DNA from: CAIXSC01 sp046349915
Lineage (GTDB): Bacteria > Planctomycetota > Planctomycetia > Pirellulales > Pirellulaceae
Assembly (NCBI GenBank): GCA_046349915.1
Contig: JAXMBL010000006.1
Location: 434,001-498,000, forward strand
Direction: 5' to 3'
Length of the DNA stretch: 64,000 nucleotides
In this document: positions 33,138-42,349 of the stretch, piece by piece
Layout: each line of letters begins with the position of its first letter
How positions within the stretch are numbered: the first letter of the stretch is position 1
Notes under the pieces: generated by a model
The model's database searches: none
What the model saw: the letters and a program-made list of their open reading frames with translations, nothing else
What the model was told of the DNA's origin: nothing
Program-made: the position numbers and the translations under genes

Positions 33138-33923
33138 TTAGTTGGACGTCGTCGGCTCTGGTTTGCTAGCCGGAATTGCTCCACGCGATTCGTTGCGCAG
33201 GGCTGGCTGACCGCTTGCACGCGTCGGCGGCGCGACCTGCCCACGTTCCTCGACCTTCTGAACCGCCGCGCCTCCGTCAATCACCTGGGCTCGATACACC
33301 TCCTGGAAGAAATTGGGGCTGGAGGGATCGCGCTGAGCGACATCGGCGCCGCGAACTTGCTCGGGAGTCTGCAACAGATGCCGCCTCACTCGTATCTGAT
33401 CAATCGATACCCCTTGCTGTTGATGTAAGTGAGTCGCGATCGCGGAGGCGAAGACGGCCGCGGTCGCGTCATCCTCGCGTGCCGCAAAGAAGCTCATCAC
33501 GCCCGCCAGCCGCTGAAAACGCTGCCAACGGTCGGTTCCTCGAGCCCCGCTTCCCAACAGAACCCAATCCGCGGGATTCGCGGGATCTTTGTCCTCCGGG
33601 AGGTATTCGATTCGTTGGTCCGCATCATCCCCCGTCTCTTGAGTGAGATCAAAGCGGATGAACGAGACATCGAAATTTAGCAGTTGAGTGTAGGGTCGAA
33701 AGACATACAGCAGCCGCTCCTGCAGCGGAGACGGCGCTTGATTGGCCGTGAGCGCCACTCCAAGACAGAACAGATGAATGAACAGCACCAAAGAGGCAAT
33801 CGAACGTTGCGTTTGGTTCCACTCGCTCGCCTGGCTGGAATCGCGCGATGAGCTCAACGAGTGAGCGGGACTAGAATTCAGAGATTCGCGCGCATCGTCG
33901 CGAACGATTGAAGAGAGATTCAT
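33138..33923 (-). CDS. Single-pass membrane protein partner of HTTM protein
   Basis: The 261-residue protein has a polar N-terminus, one transmembrane helix near residues 42-60 (SIASLVLFIHLFCLGVAL), then an exported region with LQERLLYVFRPYTQLLNFDVSFIRFDLTQETGDDADQRIEYLPED and a Gln/Pro/Arg-rich tail. I do not recognise a domain. It is immediately upstream of the HTTM gene, and such pairs of an HTTM protein with a small anchored protein are likely functional partners; this is inference. The ATG at 33923 is the best start although its ribosome binding site is weak. Confidence 0.65.
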   Translation of the reverse strand: MNLSSIVRDDARESLNSSPAHSLSSSRDSSQASEWNQTQRSIASLVLFIHLFCLGVALTANQAPSPLQERLLYVFRPYTQLLNFDVSFIRFDLTQETGDDADQRIEYLPEDKDPANPADWVLLGSGARGTDRWQRFQRLAGVMSFFAAREDDATAAVFASAIATHLHQQQGVSIDQIRVRRHLLQTPEQVRGADVAQRDPSSPNFFQEVYRAQVIDGGAAVQKVEERGQVAPPTRASGQPALRNESRGAIPASKPEPTTSN

Positions 33924-34164
33924 GGGATAGCCTGTGGAGCGAACCATCTCGCTGGACAGGCAACGCTTCCGTTCGTCACCGCGCGTCGAACTAACTTCGC
34001 GTGCGAATCGAATCGGCAACGTGAAGCCGCAAACTCTACTGGTTTCCCAAGACTCAACGCAATCGATCTAAGCTAGCTGATCGATCAAGTCGGCGCAATT
34101 GGTAATCAAGAGCTTTGTGGTGCATCCTGGCAAGAAGGGGGTACGCCAGACATCCAGCAATTCC

Positions 34165-34337
34165 GCCGTAGCCTGCGGAATAGAGATAGGCAGCTACAGC
34201 GACTGCAGCCGCTTCGTTGCACGGACGAGCATTGCTTGTTCGCACTACCGAAGGTCTGCTCGGAACCGACCGCTCCGAATTCTATCAAGGCCGACGCCGA
34301 GTGGGTCTGTTGGTAGTTTTTTTCGTCCGGCTACCCT
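34165..34337 (+). mobile_element. Right-end remnant of the ISAzo13-like element
   Basis: This segment matches the last 170 bases of the two longer copies at 41208 and 52672. It shares the CGGAATAGAGA-AGGCAGCTAC block, GGTCTGCTCGGAACCGACCGCTCCG and the terminal repeat GTGGGTCTG-TGGTAG-TTTTTTTCGTCCGGCT. Several substitutions show that it is older. Nothing left of about 34165 matches, so the rest has been lost. Confidence 0.75.
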
Positions 34338-34353
34338 AGCCCCCCAGGCGCAT

Positions 34354-34388
34354 AAAAAAAGGCCCGTGCTTGCGAGAAGCACGAGGCC
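34354..34388 (-). terminator. Intrinsic terminator of the Cys-rich protein gene
   Basis: On the minus strand an 11-bp stem (one bulged base) with a CTCGC loop is followed by seven T residues. It lies 75 bases after the Cys-rich gene and directly beside the IS remnant. Confidence 0.88.
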
Positions 34389-34462
34389 ATGGATCGCGAA
34401 CCAGGGCGGCGGGTCGTGCAACAGGGATGGCACGACCTGCCGTAGGCTAACTGTCCTACAGA

Positions 34463-34849
34463 CTAGGCCTTCTGAACGGCCGGAGCCTGCTTTTCCGGAG
34501 CGGCCGGAACCTGCTTTTCGCCACCGCAGCCGGTGCAACCGGTGCAGCCAGTGCAACCCGAGCACTTGCCCGAGCAGCGGCCATGGCAACGGCGACCCGA
34601 GCACTTGCCCGAGCACTTGCCGGAGCACGAGCATTCGCTCTTGCCCGAGCACGAGCAATCGCACTTGCCCGAGCAACGGCCGTGGCAACGACCCTTGCAC
34701 GACGAGCATTCGACCTTGCCGCTGCAGCTGCAACCGCTGCAACCGTGGCACTTACGCAGACCAGCAACGGCCTGACGCTCGCCACCAACCAACGCGATGC
34801 CGACCACCGCGAAGAAGATCGCGATTCCAAAAGCAACAAAACGATTCAT
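34463..34849 (-). CDS. Exported Cys-rich repeat protein (22 Cys)
   Basis: The 128-residue product has a signal peptide (MNRFVAFGIAIFFAVVGIALVGGERQAVAG). Then come about 78 residues with 22 cysteines in repeats such as CSGKCSGKC, CHGRC, CSCSGKSEC and CTGCTGCTGC, separated by Gly, Ser, Lys, Arg and His. It ends with EKQVPAAPEKQAPAVQKA, which echoes the PVQK-repeat protein at 26631. GGAGG 8 bases before the ATG supports the start, and a strong terminator follows. The composition suggests metal binding or a disulfide-crosslinked wall component outside the cytoplasm. No known metallothionein pattern is matched exactly. Confidence 0.75.
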   Translation of the reverse strand: MNRFVAFGIAIFFAVVGIALVGGERQAVAGLRKCHGCSGCSCSGKVECSSCKGRCHGRCSGKCDCSCSGKSECSCSGKCSGKCSGRRCHGRCSGKCSGCTGCTGCTGCGGEKQVPAAPEKQAPAVQKA

Positions 34850-35387
34850 TCAAACATCCTCCATTTACTTACAGGTACCGTAAGCGAGAAACGAACACAC
34901 TCCCCTGCCGTCCAATAGTCTCGCCTCCGAACGGGACGGCACACCGTTGGAGAACACCTGATGCCCCACGCTTCGAGCAATTCCACCAACGCCGGCTGAT
35001 TGACACCCTGTATGTCAAATTTTTCCGGCTGGAGAAAATACGAAACTAGCGGGGCCTGGGTGGCTAGGTTAGGTGCCAGAAAACGCCATGTCAAGGGCCA
35101 AAGTCAAAATGCGTAATCTACATAGACTGCGGCGCTTCGGTCATTCTTTCCGGCAACGGGCAACTCTAGATCCCACCTTGCGCCCGTCCAGCAAACACGG
35201 GAAAAAAAGCCCGACATACTCGGCTTAAAGAAGTTGAGTCGCTTCGACTCAGAAGGGGTGATCTCACCCTCTGCGCAAGATATCCCACCAGAAAACCGCC
35301 GCAATGTGGCGATTTGCGCCTTTAAAAGAATGCGATCCCTGTTATCGAACCGGCGGAATCGCTCCTAGAATTTTCATCGGCAGGCGT
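34850..35387. other. Intergenic stretch of 538 bases
   Basis: This lies between the start of the Cys-rich gene and the stop of a minus-strand lipoprotein gene. It must hold the promoter of the Cys-rich gene. An inverted repeat TTGACA...TGTCAA is seen at about 35001-35019. I see no convincing coding frame; longer open frames on the plus strand are shadows of the Cys-rich repeats. Confidence 0.4.
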
Positions 35388-36020
35388 TTATTCAACGACG
35401 GGCTCGCCACCCACCGACGGCTTAATCTTGTGAAGATCCGAGATGTCCTCGAAGTTGATCAAGACCGGTTCCGCTTCCGCCTCCGCTCGCGAGGCCATGC
35501 CAGCGATACGCCAGCCCTCCTGTTGGCGCCTCAAGATCCAAGTTACTTCGAACTGCTCCGCAGCCGCCGCAACGCCGTCTTCCCGCCAAATGCTCGAAAC
35601 ATAAGCCGCCTGCCGGTCTTCCATGGGAAACTCAACGTCCCCAATGCGATACACCATCGACGACGAACCAGGAGGATCTAGCGCCAACCCTTGACTACTG
35701 GTCGCTTCTCGCGCTTTGTCGGAAAGCAACTCCGTCGCGAACTCTTCGTGGCCTCCGCGGCTGGCATCGAGAAACGCATGCACCACTTCTTGCGGCGTCG
35801 CCGAGGGAGCTGGGAGCATAGGACTTGCGGGCCGCAAGCCATCCTTGTCCCCCCGTGGCTTTGCCTCTCCTGGCTTCGCATCTGCTGTCTTCGCCGCATT
35901 CGGATCGCCGGACTCGCTCGACGCAGTTGCCCCGGTATCGACCGTGGACGCGGCCTGCTGGCAACCACCCAGGGCGCAAACCATGGCTACGATGGAGAAG
36001 TGAAGCAACCAGCGAACCAT
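35388..36020 (-). CDS. Predicted lipoprotein of unknown function
   Basis: The 210-residue protein has a lipoprotein signal (MVRWLLHFSIVAMVCALGGC) with lipobox ALGGC. An acidic Ala/Pro/Lys linker of about 50 residues follows, then a compact domain with TPQEVVHAFLDASRGGHEEFATELLSDKAREA and a beta-rich end (EVTWILRRQQEGWRIAGMASR). The second half resembles NTF2-like or DUF4878-type lumazine-free folds in layout, which is only a guess. AAGGAGG 6 bases ahead of the ATG at 36020 fixes the start over an upstream ATG. It should be anchored in a membrane facing the periplasm. Confidence 0.7.
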   Translation of the reverse strand: MVRWLLHFSIVAMVCALGGCQQAASTVDTGATASSESGDPNAAKTADAKPGEAKPRGDKDGLRPASPMLPAPSATPQEVVHAFLDASRGGHEEFATELLSDKAREATSSQGLALDPPGSSSMVYRIGDVEFPMEDRQAAYVSSIWREDGVAAAAEQFEVTWILRRQQEGWRIAGMASRAEAEAEPVLINFEDISDLHKIKPSVGGEPVVE

Positions 36021-36144
36021 GGCCGACCTCCTTGCCGATGCCGCGAGAATAAGCGAATCGGCCGGGAGTTTCACTCAATTGGCACGATTCGTCAAGTCGA
36101 ACTCGAGTCTCCCCGAGCCTCTCAACGAACCTTCGGCGGCCCGA

Positions 36145-37650
36145 CTACCCCGGTCCCACCCCGCGATCGAAGGCGTCTTGCTCGCGCACATAAACCGCCA
36201 GCGTGGAATCGAACGTCGAAGTCGGAATCTTCCAAACGGGCGTTTCGTCGGTGTAGGAATTGCAGTGGTTTACCAGCAATCGATGCAGAAACTTGAACAA
36301 ATGCCGCGGAGTGCGCAACTGTCGCAGCGAATCGATCAATTGTCGTTGCGACAGAGAATCCTCGAAGAAGTCTTTCAATGACGGATTACGCCCTGGCTCG
36401 GCACAGGCCCGCAATCGGGCGCCTGCTATGTCGTACAGAGTCTCCCCCGTCCACTCGAACGAACTCACCATGTTCTGTTTGTCGAGTCGGGCCTTTTGGA
36501 AGAAATCCCGATCCTCTCGCTCGATGAAGCGGGTCAGCTCGATGGGGAGCATCAGTTTCACGCCCAACCCAGGATGCTTCAAAAATTTATTGTCCAAGAG
36601 GGGCCAGATCAGGGCCCGCATCCGATCGGCCGAACCATTGATCAAGTGCGGTTCGTCCACGCGATCCAGCAAAACAATGATGCCGGTAAAGCCAAAATTC
36701 TGAATCAGGCCCTGGAATTTGGCGAGCAATTCGTACCGATCATCGGTGCTGAGACGATTGGGGAGAGGTTGTCCAGCCAATTCCCCACGGGGAAACTGCA
36801 TCAGAGCGTTACGAAGTTCGTGCCCTTCGCGAACACCGATTCTCATCCGCTTGTGAATGCTGCGAGCTCTCTTCCAAGCTCTCCCCACATGCCACATTCG
36901 CGGCAACCAGGCCGCGATCGCCACGATCACCCACACCCACCAGTAGGCGACCCAGCCAAATCCTGCCGTGAAGCTCTGAAATCCCAACAGGCCCAACAAA
37001 GCGATCGTGCCGAGAATTCCGACGGCGAGATCCCAGTGATTCGTCCAAGTCCGAAACCGCAGCACTTTACAGAGTTTATGCCACCGAACCGCAAAAGGTT
37101 CGGCAGTCGACTGGTCGTAACAGGTGGCAAGTAGCAGTAGATCACGAGCCTGATGGCGATCAAGCGTGTGGATATCCGTCGGATTCAGGTCGCACTCGAC
37201 CGTCGTCGAGGGATTCTTGACCTCCAGCACGCGATCAATCAATCCGGTGACGCCCAGCGACAGGATGCTATCGATGTGGTCCCACAACTTCCATTCCGCC
37301 AACACTTTGTCGGGCCGCTTCCCTCGCCGTCCCAGCCGGTTGCTGAAATTCCCCAAAAACGTATTGAAATCGTCGTAGTGGATCACGAGCGCTCGGCGGC
37401 GCGGATTGTCTTGATTGTATTGCCGCAGATGTTTGGCAATCTGAAGTCGAATTGCGGTCTTCCCTGCTCCTTTTTCGCCAAAAACCACCGACGTCGCTGG
37501 ATCGCCGGGGTCGCCGAACACCTTGTCCCAACTGGGGTGATAGGTGCTCGCAATGCAATAATCCTTGAAAACATGGTCGGTTTGAGCGTCTTCTTCAGAA
37601 AACGGATTCCGAGTCACGCCGTAGTGCTCAAGGAGCTGCGGAAGTCTCAT
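36145..37650 (-). CDS. KAP-like P-loop ATPase with internal membrane helices
   Basis: The 501-residue protein has Walker A GEKGAGKT at residues 58-65 and Walker B IIVLLDRVDEP at about 324-334. Between them lie two transmembrane helices (about 207-225 and 230-250). An internal membrane pair inside the P-loop domain is the layout of KAP NTPases, some of which act in phage exclusion or membrane-linked signalling. The start (MRLPQLLEHYGVTRNPFSEEDAQTDHVF) resembles ATPases that begin with a YGL..NPF motif. It is divergently placed to an acyl carrier protein gene. No toxin or nuclease gene is beside it, so a defence role is not supported by context. Confidence 0.7.
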   Translation of the reverse strand: MRLPQLLEHYGVTRNPFSEEDAQTDHVFKDYCIASTYHPSWDKVFGDPGDPATSVVFGEKGAGKTAIRLQIAKHLRQYNQDNPRRRALVIHYDDFNTFLGNFSNRLGRRGKRPDKVLAEWKLWDHIDSILSLGVTGLIDRVLEVKNPSTTVECDLNPTDIHTLDRHQARDLLLLATCYDQSTAEPFAVRWHKLCKVLRFRTWTNHWDLAVGILGTIALLGLLGFQSFTAGFGWVAYWWVWVIVAIAAWLPRMWHVGRAWKRARSIHKRMRIGVREGHELRNALMQFPRGELAGQPLPNRLSTDDRYELLAKFQGLIQNFGFTGIIVLLDRVDEPHLINGSADRMRALIWPLLDNKFLKHPGLGVKLMLPIELTRFIEREDRDFFQKARLDKQNMVSSFEWTGETLYDIAGARLRACAEPGRNPSLKDFFEDSLSQRQLIDSLRQLRTPRHLFKFLHRLLVNHCNSYTDETPVWKIPTSTFDSTLAVYVREQDAFDRGVGPG

Positions 37651-37835
37651 GACAGTACTCTGGTGAATTTGGGGTAAATGTATCGCGTGTGCTGATTATA
37701 GTCGAAAAAGTCTAGTTCTTGACCTTCCTCCACTCACGAACGATAAGAAGTTAGGCGGTTTGCGTGATTCTGGGTAGTTCCGCTCTCCCTAAATCAGGGT
37801 GGAGTAGCCTTCCAAAAAACTTCCGAGTGACTCCA

Positions 37836-38090
37836 ATGCACCACGACGTGGAAACCCGCGTTCTCGAGATTCTCACCGCGAAGCTAGGAATGCGTCCAGC
37901 CCTTTCCGACGACCTCGCCGCCCTCAATCTCGATTCACTAGCACTTGCTGAATTTTCGGCTGAGATCGAGTCGACGTACGGGGTTCGCATGGACGACCGC
38001 GTCTTCGAGGTCACAACCGTGGGGGAGATGGTTGAGTATGTGTGCGGACTTCGCACACGACAAATCCCCGCCAGCGTCAGCGTGAGCTAG
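37836..38090 (+). CDS. Acyl carrier protein-like protein
   Basis: The 84-residue protein has the carrier motif LNLDSLALAEF, where the Ser of DSL would carry 4'-phosphopantetheine. An acidic helix II and a typical four-helix layout follow (VETRVLEILTAKLGM, FSAEIESTYGVRMDDRVF, TTVGEMVEYVC). The ATG at 37836 is preferred to upstream in-frame codons because the domain begins there. It is not the usual fatty-acid ACP, since no fab gene is near. Its partner enzymes are not in the window; the only neighbours are the KAP-like ATPase and tRNA-Val. Confidence 0.85.
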   Translation: MHHDVETRVLEILTAKLGMRPALSDDLAALNLDSLALAEFSAEIESTYGVRMDDRVFEVTTVGEMVEYVCGLRTRQIPASVSVS

Positions 38091-38286
38091 GAACCACGGG
38101 TCTCCGCGACGTAATCTGGGCTTACCGCAGGCGCTTCGCCGACATGGGGCGATTTGCGGGCATGGAACGCAGGCCCCTGGCAAATCCGGGCTTCCGTTCT
38201 CATCCATGGTACAGCAAGTTTGCAAGGCAACCGTCCTTAGCACTAGGACAGCCAGCTTCCCGCCAAGCAGGCAAGTGAAGAAGAAG

Positions 38287-38360
<74 letters not shown>

Positions 38361-38536
38361 GATTTGAGTGCGGGGCAGCCAGCGGCCCCCGCGACTCTGG
38401 CAAAGTGTACCACAACCCCGGCGAATTCACCTAGAGGGGGTGGCTTCTCTTGTGGGAATTGCGTTCCTGCCGCTATTTTAACGGTACGGCGGTTTATTTC
38501 AGAACAAGAGACGTTCACGAGGAAGAAGTTCGGGAC

Positions 38537-40537
38537 ATGCTTCAAGTCAACCTTCCGGATGGCAGCAGCAAGGAATTTTCGCAATCGGTCACCGCTTATG
38601 ACGTCGCCCTGGCCATCGGCCCTCGGCTCGCCCAAGCGGCCCTTGCCGCCGAAGTTGACGGCCGCATCGTGGGGCTCGACACGCGTCTGCCTGAATCGGG
38701 CACGGTGAAAGTCCGGTTGCTCACCAAAAAAGACCCCGAATCGCTCGGCGTCATGAGACACTCGGCCGCCCACGTGATGGCTCGAGCCATCATGCGGCTC
38801 TTTCCCGACGTGCAGCTTGCCTTCGGCCCGACGGTCGAGGGCGGCTTCTATTACGACTTCCAGCTGAAACATTCCTTGTCCGAAGCCGATTTTGCTGGCA
38901 TTGAAGCCGAGATGAAGAAAATCGTCACGGCCAACGAACCCTTCGAACGACTCGAAGAATCGCGCGACCGGGCGTCGCAAATCTGCGCGGACCTGGGGCA
39001 GCAATTCAAGGTCGAACACATTCGCGAGGGGCTGGCGGAACATTCGACGGTCTCGTTTTACCGCCAGGGGGAGTTCCTGGACCTTTGCCGCGGGCCTCAC
39101 GTCCCCTCGGCCGGAGCCATTGGCGCTTTCAAGGTGCTGTCCGTGGCGGGCGCCTACTGGAAAGGAGACGCCAGCCGCGAGCAGCTGCAACGAGTCTACG
39201 GCACGGCGTTCTTCACTCAGCAAGACCTGGATGCTCACCTCGCCAAAATCGAGGAAGCCAAGAAAAGAGACCATCGAGTACTCGGCAAGCAGCTCGACCT
39301 CTTCACATTGAGCCCTCTTGTCGGCTCAGGCCTGGTGCTATGGCTGCCCAAGGGGGCCACGATCCGCGGCCTGCTTGAGAATTTCGTCCGCGAAGAACTC
39401 ATTCGCCGGGGCTACCAGACTGTCTATACGCCGAACGTCGGCAAAGTTGATCTCTACCGGACCTCGGGGCACTACCCCTACTACGCCGATAGCATGTTCC
39501 CTCCCTTGGTCACCAAGGAAGAGGAAGAGTTCATCTTGAAGCCGATGAACTGCCCCCATCACGTCATGATCTACAAGTCGCGACCACGCAGCTACCGCGA
39601 GCTGCCGTTGCGACTTGCCGAGTTCGGAACCGTCTATCGATACGAAAAATCGGGCCAGTTGTCTGGCATGACTCGCGTTCGCGGCTTCACCCAAGACGAC
39701 GCTCACATCTTTTGCACCGACGAGCAGGTGGCGGGCGAGTTCCGCGGCTGTATCGAGATGACTCAGTTTGTGCTCCGCTGCCTGGGCCTGGACAACTATC
39801 GAGTGCGTTTGGGATTCCGCGATCCGGCCAGCGAAAAGTACGTCGGCTCGCCGGAACAATGGGAACTCGCCCAAAACTCGATCGCCGAAGTGTGCCGCAG
39901 CCTCGGGATCGATTTTTCGATGGAGCCGGGCGAAGCGGCCTTCTATGGTCCCAAAGCCGACTTTGTCGTCACCGACTGCATCGGCCGTGAATGGCAGCTC
40001 GGCACCGTGCAACTCGACTATAACCTGCCCAGCGAGCAGCGATTCAACCTCGAATACGTGGGCGCCGACAATCGCCCGCACCGGCCGGTGATGATTCACC
40101 GAGCACCGCTCGGATCGCTCGAACGATTCATGGGAGTGCTTATCGAGCACTTCGCGGGCGCCTTCCCCTTGTGGTTAGCGCCCGAGCAAGTGCGAGTCAT
40201 CACGGTGAGTGAAAAGTCCGAGGAGTACGGTCGACGGGTCGAGCAGGAATTGCGGGCCGCGGGCTTCCGCGTGGCGGGCGACTATCGCCCCGAAAAACTC
40301 GGCAGCAAGATCCGCGACGCTCAGCTTGAGCTAATCCCCTACATGTTCGTCGTGGGACCACGCGACGCCGAGTCAGGCACGGTTTCGGTGCGCGATCGAT
40401 TGGAAGGCGACCTCGGCGGAATGTCAATGTCGGCCGCTGTGGAACGCTTACAGAGTGAAGTTCGCGAACGTCGAGTACGCAAGACGTTTAGCGGCGATGC
40501 CGGCCTGGGAGACCGCGGCGTCCACAACGAGTACTAG
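38537..40537 (+). CDS. thrS: Threonyl-tRNA synthetase
   Basis: The 666-residue protein has the TGS domain at the N-terminus (VNLPDGSSKEF), the second additional editing domain (MRHSAAHVMARAIMRLFPDVQLAFGP and GGFYYDF), and the class II core. The core shows the zinc ligand motif MNCPHHVMIYKS, motif 2 (GTVYRYEKSGQLSGMTRVRGFTQDDAHIFC), motif 3 (HRAPLGSLERFMGVLIEH) and the C-terminal anticodon-binding domain. It charges tRNA-Thr. The ATG at 38537 is chosen because the TGS domain begins there. It heads the thrS-infC-rpmI-rplT-pheST gene set. Confidence 0.97.
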   Translation: MLQVNLPDGSSKEFSQSVTAYDVALAIGPRLAQAALAAEVDGRIVGLDTRLPESGTVKVRLLTKKDPESLGVMRHSAAHVMARAIMRLFPDVQLAFGPTVEGGFYYDFQLKHSLSEADFAGIEAEMKKIVTANEPFERLEESRDRASQICADLGQQFKVEHIREGLAEHSTVSFYRQGEFLDLCRGPHVPSAGAIGAFKVLSVAGAYWKGDASREQLQRVYGTAFFTQQDLDAHLAKIEEAKKRDHRVLGKQLDLFTLSPLVGSGLVLWLPKGATIRGLLENFVREELIRRGYQTVYTPNVGKVDLYRTSGHYPYYADSMFPPLVTKEEEEFILKPMNCPHHVMIYKSRPRSYRELPLRLAEFGTVYRYEKSGQLSGMTRVRGFTQDDAHIFCTDEQVAGEFRGCIEMTQFVLRCLGLDNYRVRLGFRDPASEKYVGSPEQWELAQNSIAEVCRSLGIDFSMEPGEAAFYGPKADFVVTDCIGREWQLGTVQLDYNLPSEQRFNLEYVGADNRPHRPVMIHRAPLGSLERFMGVLIEHFAGAFPLWLAPEQVRVITVSEKSEEYGRRVEQELRAAGFRVAGDYRPEKLGSKIRDAQLELIPYMFVVGPRDAESGTVSVRDRLEGDLGGMSMSAAVERLQSEVRERRVRKTFSGDAGLGDRGVHNEY

Positions 40538-40684
40538 ACGAGCGAGCCGTGACGACTCGGGGTGAGCTTGAATTAGCGGAGTCTTTCCTGGGCAAATTTA
40601 CCGCTTGCTGATTGACGCGAACCCCTCGCGTCGTAAATACTCATTTGAATTCGTTTTATTGCTTCCCCCGTTGTGAAAGGACCT

Positions 40685-41191
40685 ATGGCAACCGATCGCG
40701 ATCAGAATCGTGTCAATGAACAGATCCGGATTTCCCCGGTGCGAGTGATTTCCAATGACGGCCAACAGCTCGGCATCATGCCGACCGCTGAGGCGATGTC
40801 ACGTGCGCGTGAACTTGAGCTGGACCTCGTCGAGGTGGCGCCCAACGAACGTCCACCTGTCTGCCGAATCATGGACTTCGGCAAGTTCAAGTACGAAAAG
40901 AAGAAGAAATCCCATCAGCACGTCCACCAGACGAAGATCAAGGAAATCCGCCTTCGTCCCAAAACTGGGGACCACGACATTGAGTTCAAAGTGAAGCAGG
41001 CGATCGGCTTCCTCCAACACAAAGACAAGGTCCAAGTCTCCGTCGTCTTCAAGGGGCGCGAAAACGCCCACATCGAAGAAGGCAAGAAGGTGCTCGACGG
41101 CGTCATCCAGGAATTGCTGGAATTCGGCAAGCTGGAAGGTACGCCCTCGAAGCAAGGCAATCGCATGATGTGCACGATTGCTCCGAAGTAA
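40685..41191 (+). CDS. infC: Translation initiation factor IF-3
   Basis: The 168-residue protein is IF-3: VNEQIRISPVRVISNDGQQLGIMPTAEAMSRARELELDLVEVAPNERPPVCRIMDFGKFKYE in the N-terminal domain, a Lys-rich linker, and KEIRLRPKTGDHDIEFKVKQAIGFLQHKDKVQVSVVFKGRE in the C-terminal domain. AAAGGA precedes the ATG at 40685; a GTG 12 bases earlier is possible. In many bacteria rpmI and rplT follow directly. Here a transposon and two reverse-strand genes intervene, so infC has lost its usual operon partners. Confidence 0.97.
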   Translation: MATDRDQNRVNEQIRISPVRVISNDGQQLGIMPTAEAMSRARELELDLVEVAPNERPPVCRIMDFGKFKYEKKKKSHQHVHQTKIKEIRLRPKTGDHDIEFKVKQAIGFLQHKDKVQVSVVFKGRENAHIEEGKKVLDGVIQELLEFGKLEGTPSKQGNRMMCTIAPK

Positions 41192-41245
41192 CGAGGCGTT
41201 CCGAATTAGGCAGCCGGACGAAAAAGAACTACCAGCAGACCCACA

Positions 41246-41341
41246 TTATCGACCAAAGGCGAAGCTGCGGAAGGCGGGCGAAAGAGGCAGTTTAGCGAGT
41301 GATTTGCGACCGCCTTCCGCAGCTTCGTCTTTGGTCGATAA
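41246..41341. repeat. Subterminal hairpin of copy A
   Basis: Arms 41246-41277 and 41310-41341 are 32 bases long and pair except for one G-T position, with a 32-base loop. They lie just inside the left terminal repeat. The position pair ACC/GGT here is AAC/GTT in copy B, so pairing is preserved. Confidence 0.88.
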
Positions 41342-41445
41342 GACCTTGCGCGAGGCCTCTGCAACCTGCCAGAATTGGTTCCAGAATCGACCTTGGCCAA
41401 GGAATGGCGAACGCCCAAGATGGCTCCTCGACAAGGAGGTGTCTG

Positions 41446-42238
41446 ATGTGGCGAGAACTTTTGCAACAAGGCAAAGACGTCATCCAACAGTTCTGCCGTC
41501 GGCTGCGAGGCGCGGACCGACGAGCGTTTCAGGCGGAGGTCGCCACAGAGGTCTGCGGCGGAAGTCCGCGGCGCGCCGAGTCGATGTTCGGCTGGCGTCG
41601 CCAGGCAGTGCAAAAGGGTTTGATCGAGCAGGAATATCAGGTCGATCTTCTGCCCCATTTTGCTCGTCGCGGTCGACGGACCTGTGAAGCTCAGTCGCCC
41701 ACTCTGGCCCGCGTGTCGACCGAATTGCTCGACGAACAATCGCAGGCCGACCCCAAGTTTCAGACGAACTTGCTATAGTCGGCATGATCGCTGTCGCTCA
41801 CGAGTGCCTCTCCAGGCCGCTGATCACGACTTGCGTCCCGCGGCGACACTAGTTCCGCTGGGAATCCTCGAAGTGGATTCGGGACAGTTGTTCATCAGCT
41901 TTGGAATCAGTCGGGAGACGAGTGACTTCATCGCGGATGGCATCGAGCCTTACCACAGCAAGTACAATCCGGTGGAACGTTGTTGGAGCTGCCTGGAACG
42001 ACATTGGAATGGGGCGCTGCTGAACGATGTGAACACCGCGCTGCAGTGGGCGCAGACGATGACTTGGAAGGGCCTTCATCCCATCGTGCAGTGGGTGACC
42101 ACTACGTACGAACGTGGCAAGCGAATCAGCCGCCAGGCGTTTGCTCCCCTGGCGCAACGCCTCCAACGTTCCGAGACGCTCCCGCGTTGGAGCGTCCTGA
42201 TCGAACCGCTACGAGCAGGCCCGGCGCCTGCGAAATAG
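41446..42238 (+). pseudogene. Transposase remnant in copy A
   Basis: An ATG at 41446 with AAGGAGGTGTCTG upstream starts MWRELLQQGKDVIQQFCRRLRGADRRAFQAEV and runs to LLDEQSQADPKFQTNLL before a stop at 41778. A second segment in another frame from about 41815 reads AADHDLRPAATLVPLGILEVDSGQLFISFGISRETSDFIADGIEPYHSKYNPVERCW and ends SETLPRWSVLIEPL. Two internal deletions are evident: one after QTNLL, and one between IADGIE and YHSKYNP, where family members carry the LVINLDNGPE block. Only the Glu of the DDE triad remains, so it cannot be active. Confidence 0.82.
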
Positions 42239-42349
42239 AGACAGGCAGCTACGGCGCCTGCCACCACTTCGTTGCACGGACAAGCGTTGCTCGTCCGCAC
42301 TGCCAAAGGTCTGCTCGGAACCGACCGCTCCGCGCCACGGTCGGGCCGA

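Noticed and set aside
34099..35049. Open frame of over 300 codons antisense to the Cys-rich gene and the IS remnant
   Set aside because: It is a low-complexity shadow of the Cys/Gly repeats and crosses the terminator and transposon remnant.
36145..37650. Anti-phage defence system centred on the KAP-like ATPase
   Set aside because: No nuclease, toxin, methylase or other defence gene is adjacent, so the context gives no support.
41660..42238. A 192-residue open frame in transposon copy A as a functional transposase
   Set aside because: The N-terminal third is out of frame with the transposase and two catalytic Asp regions are deleted.
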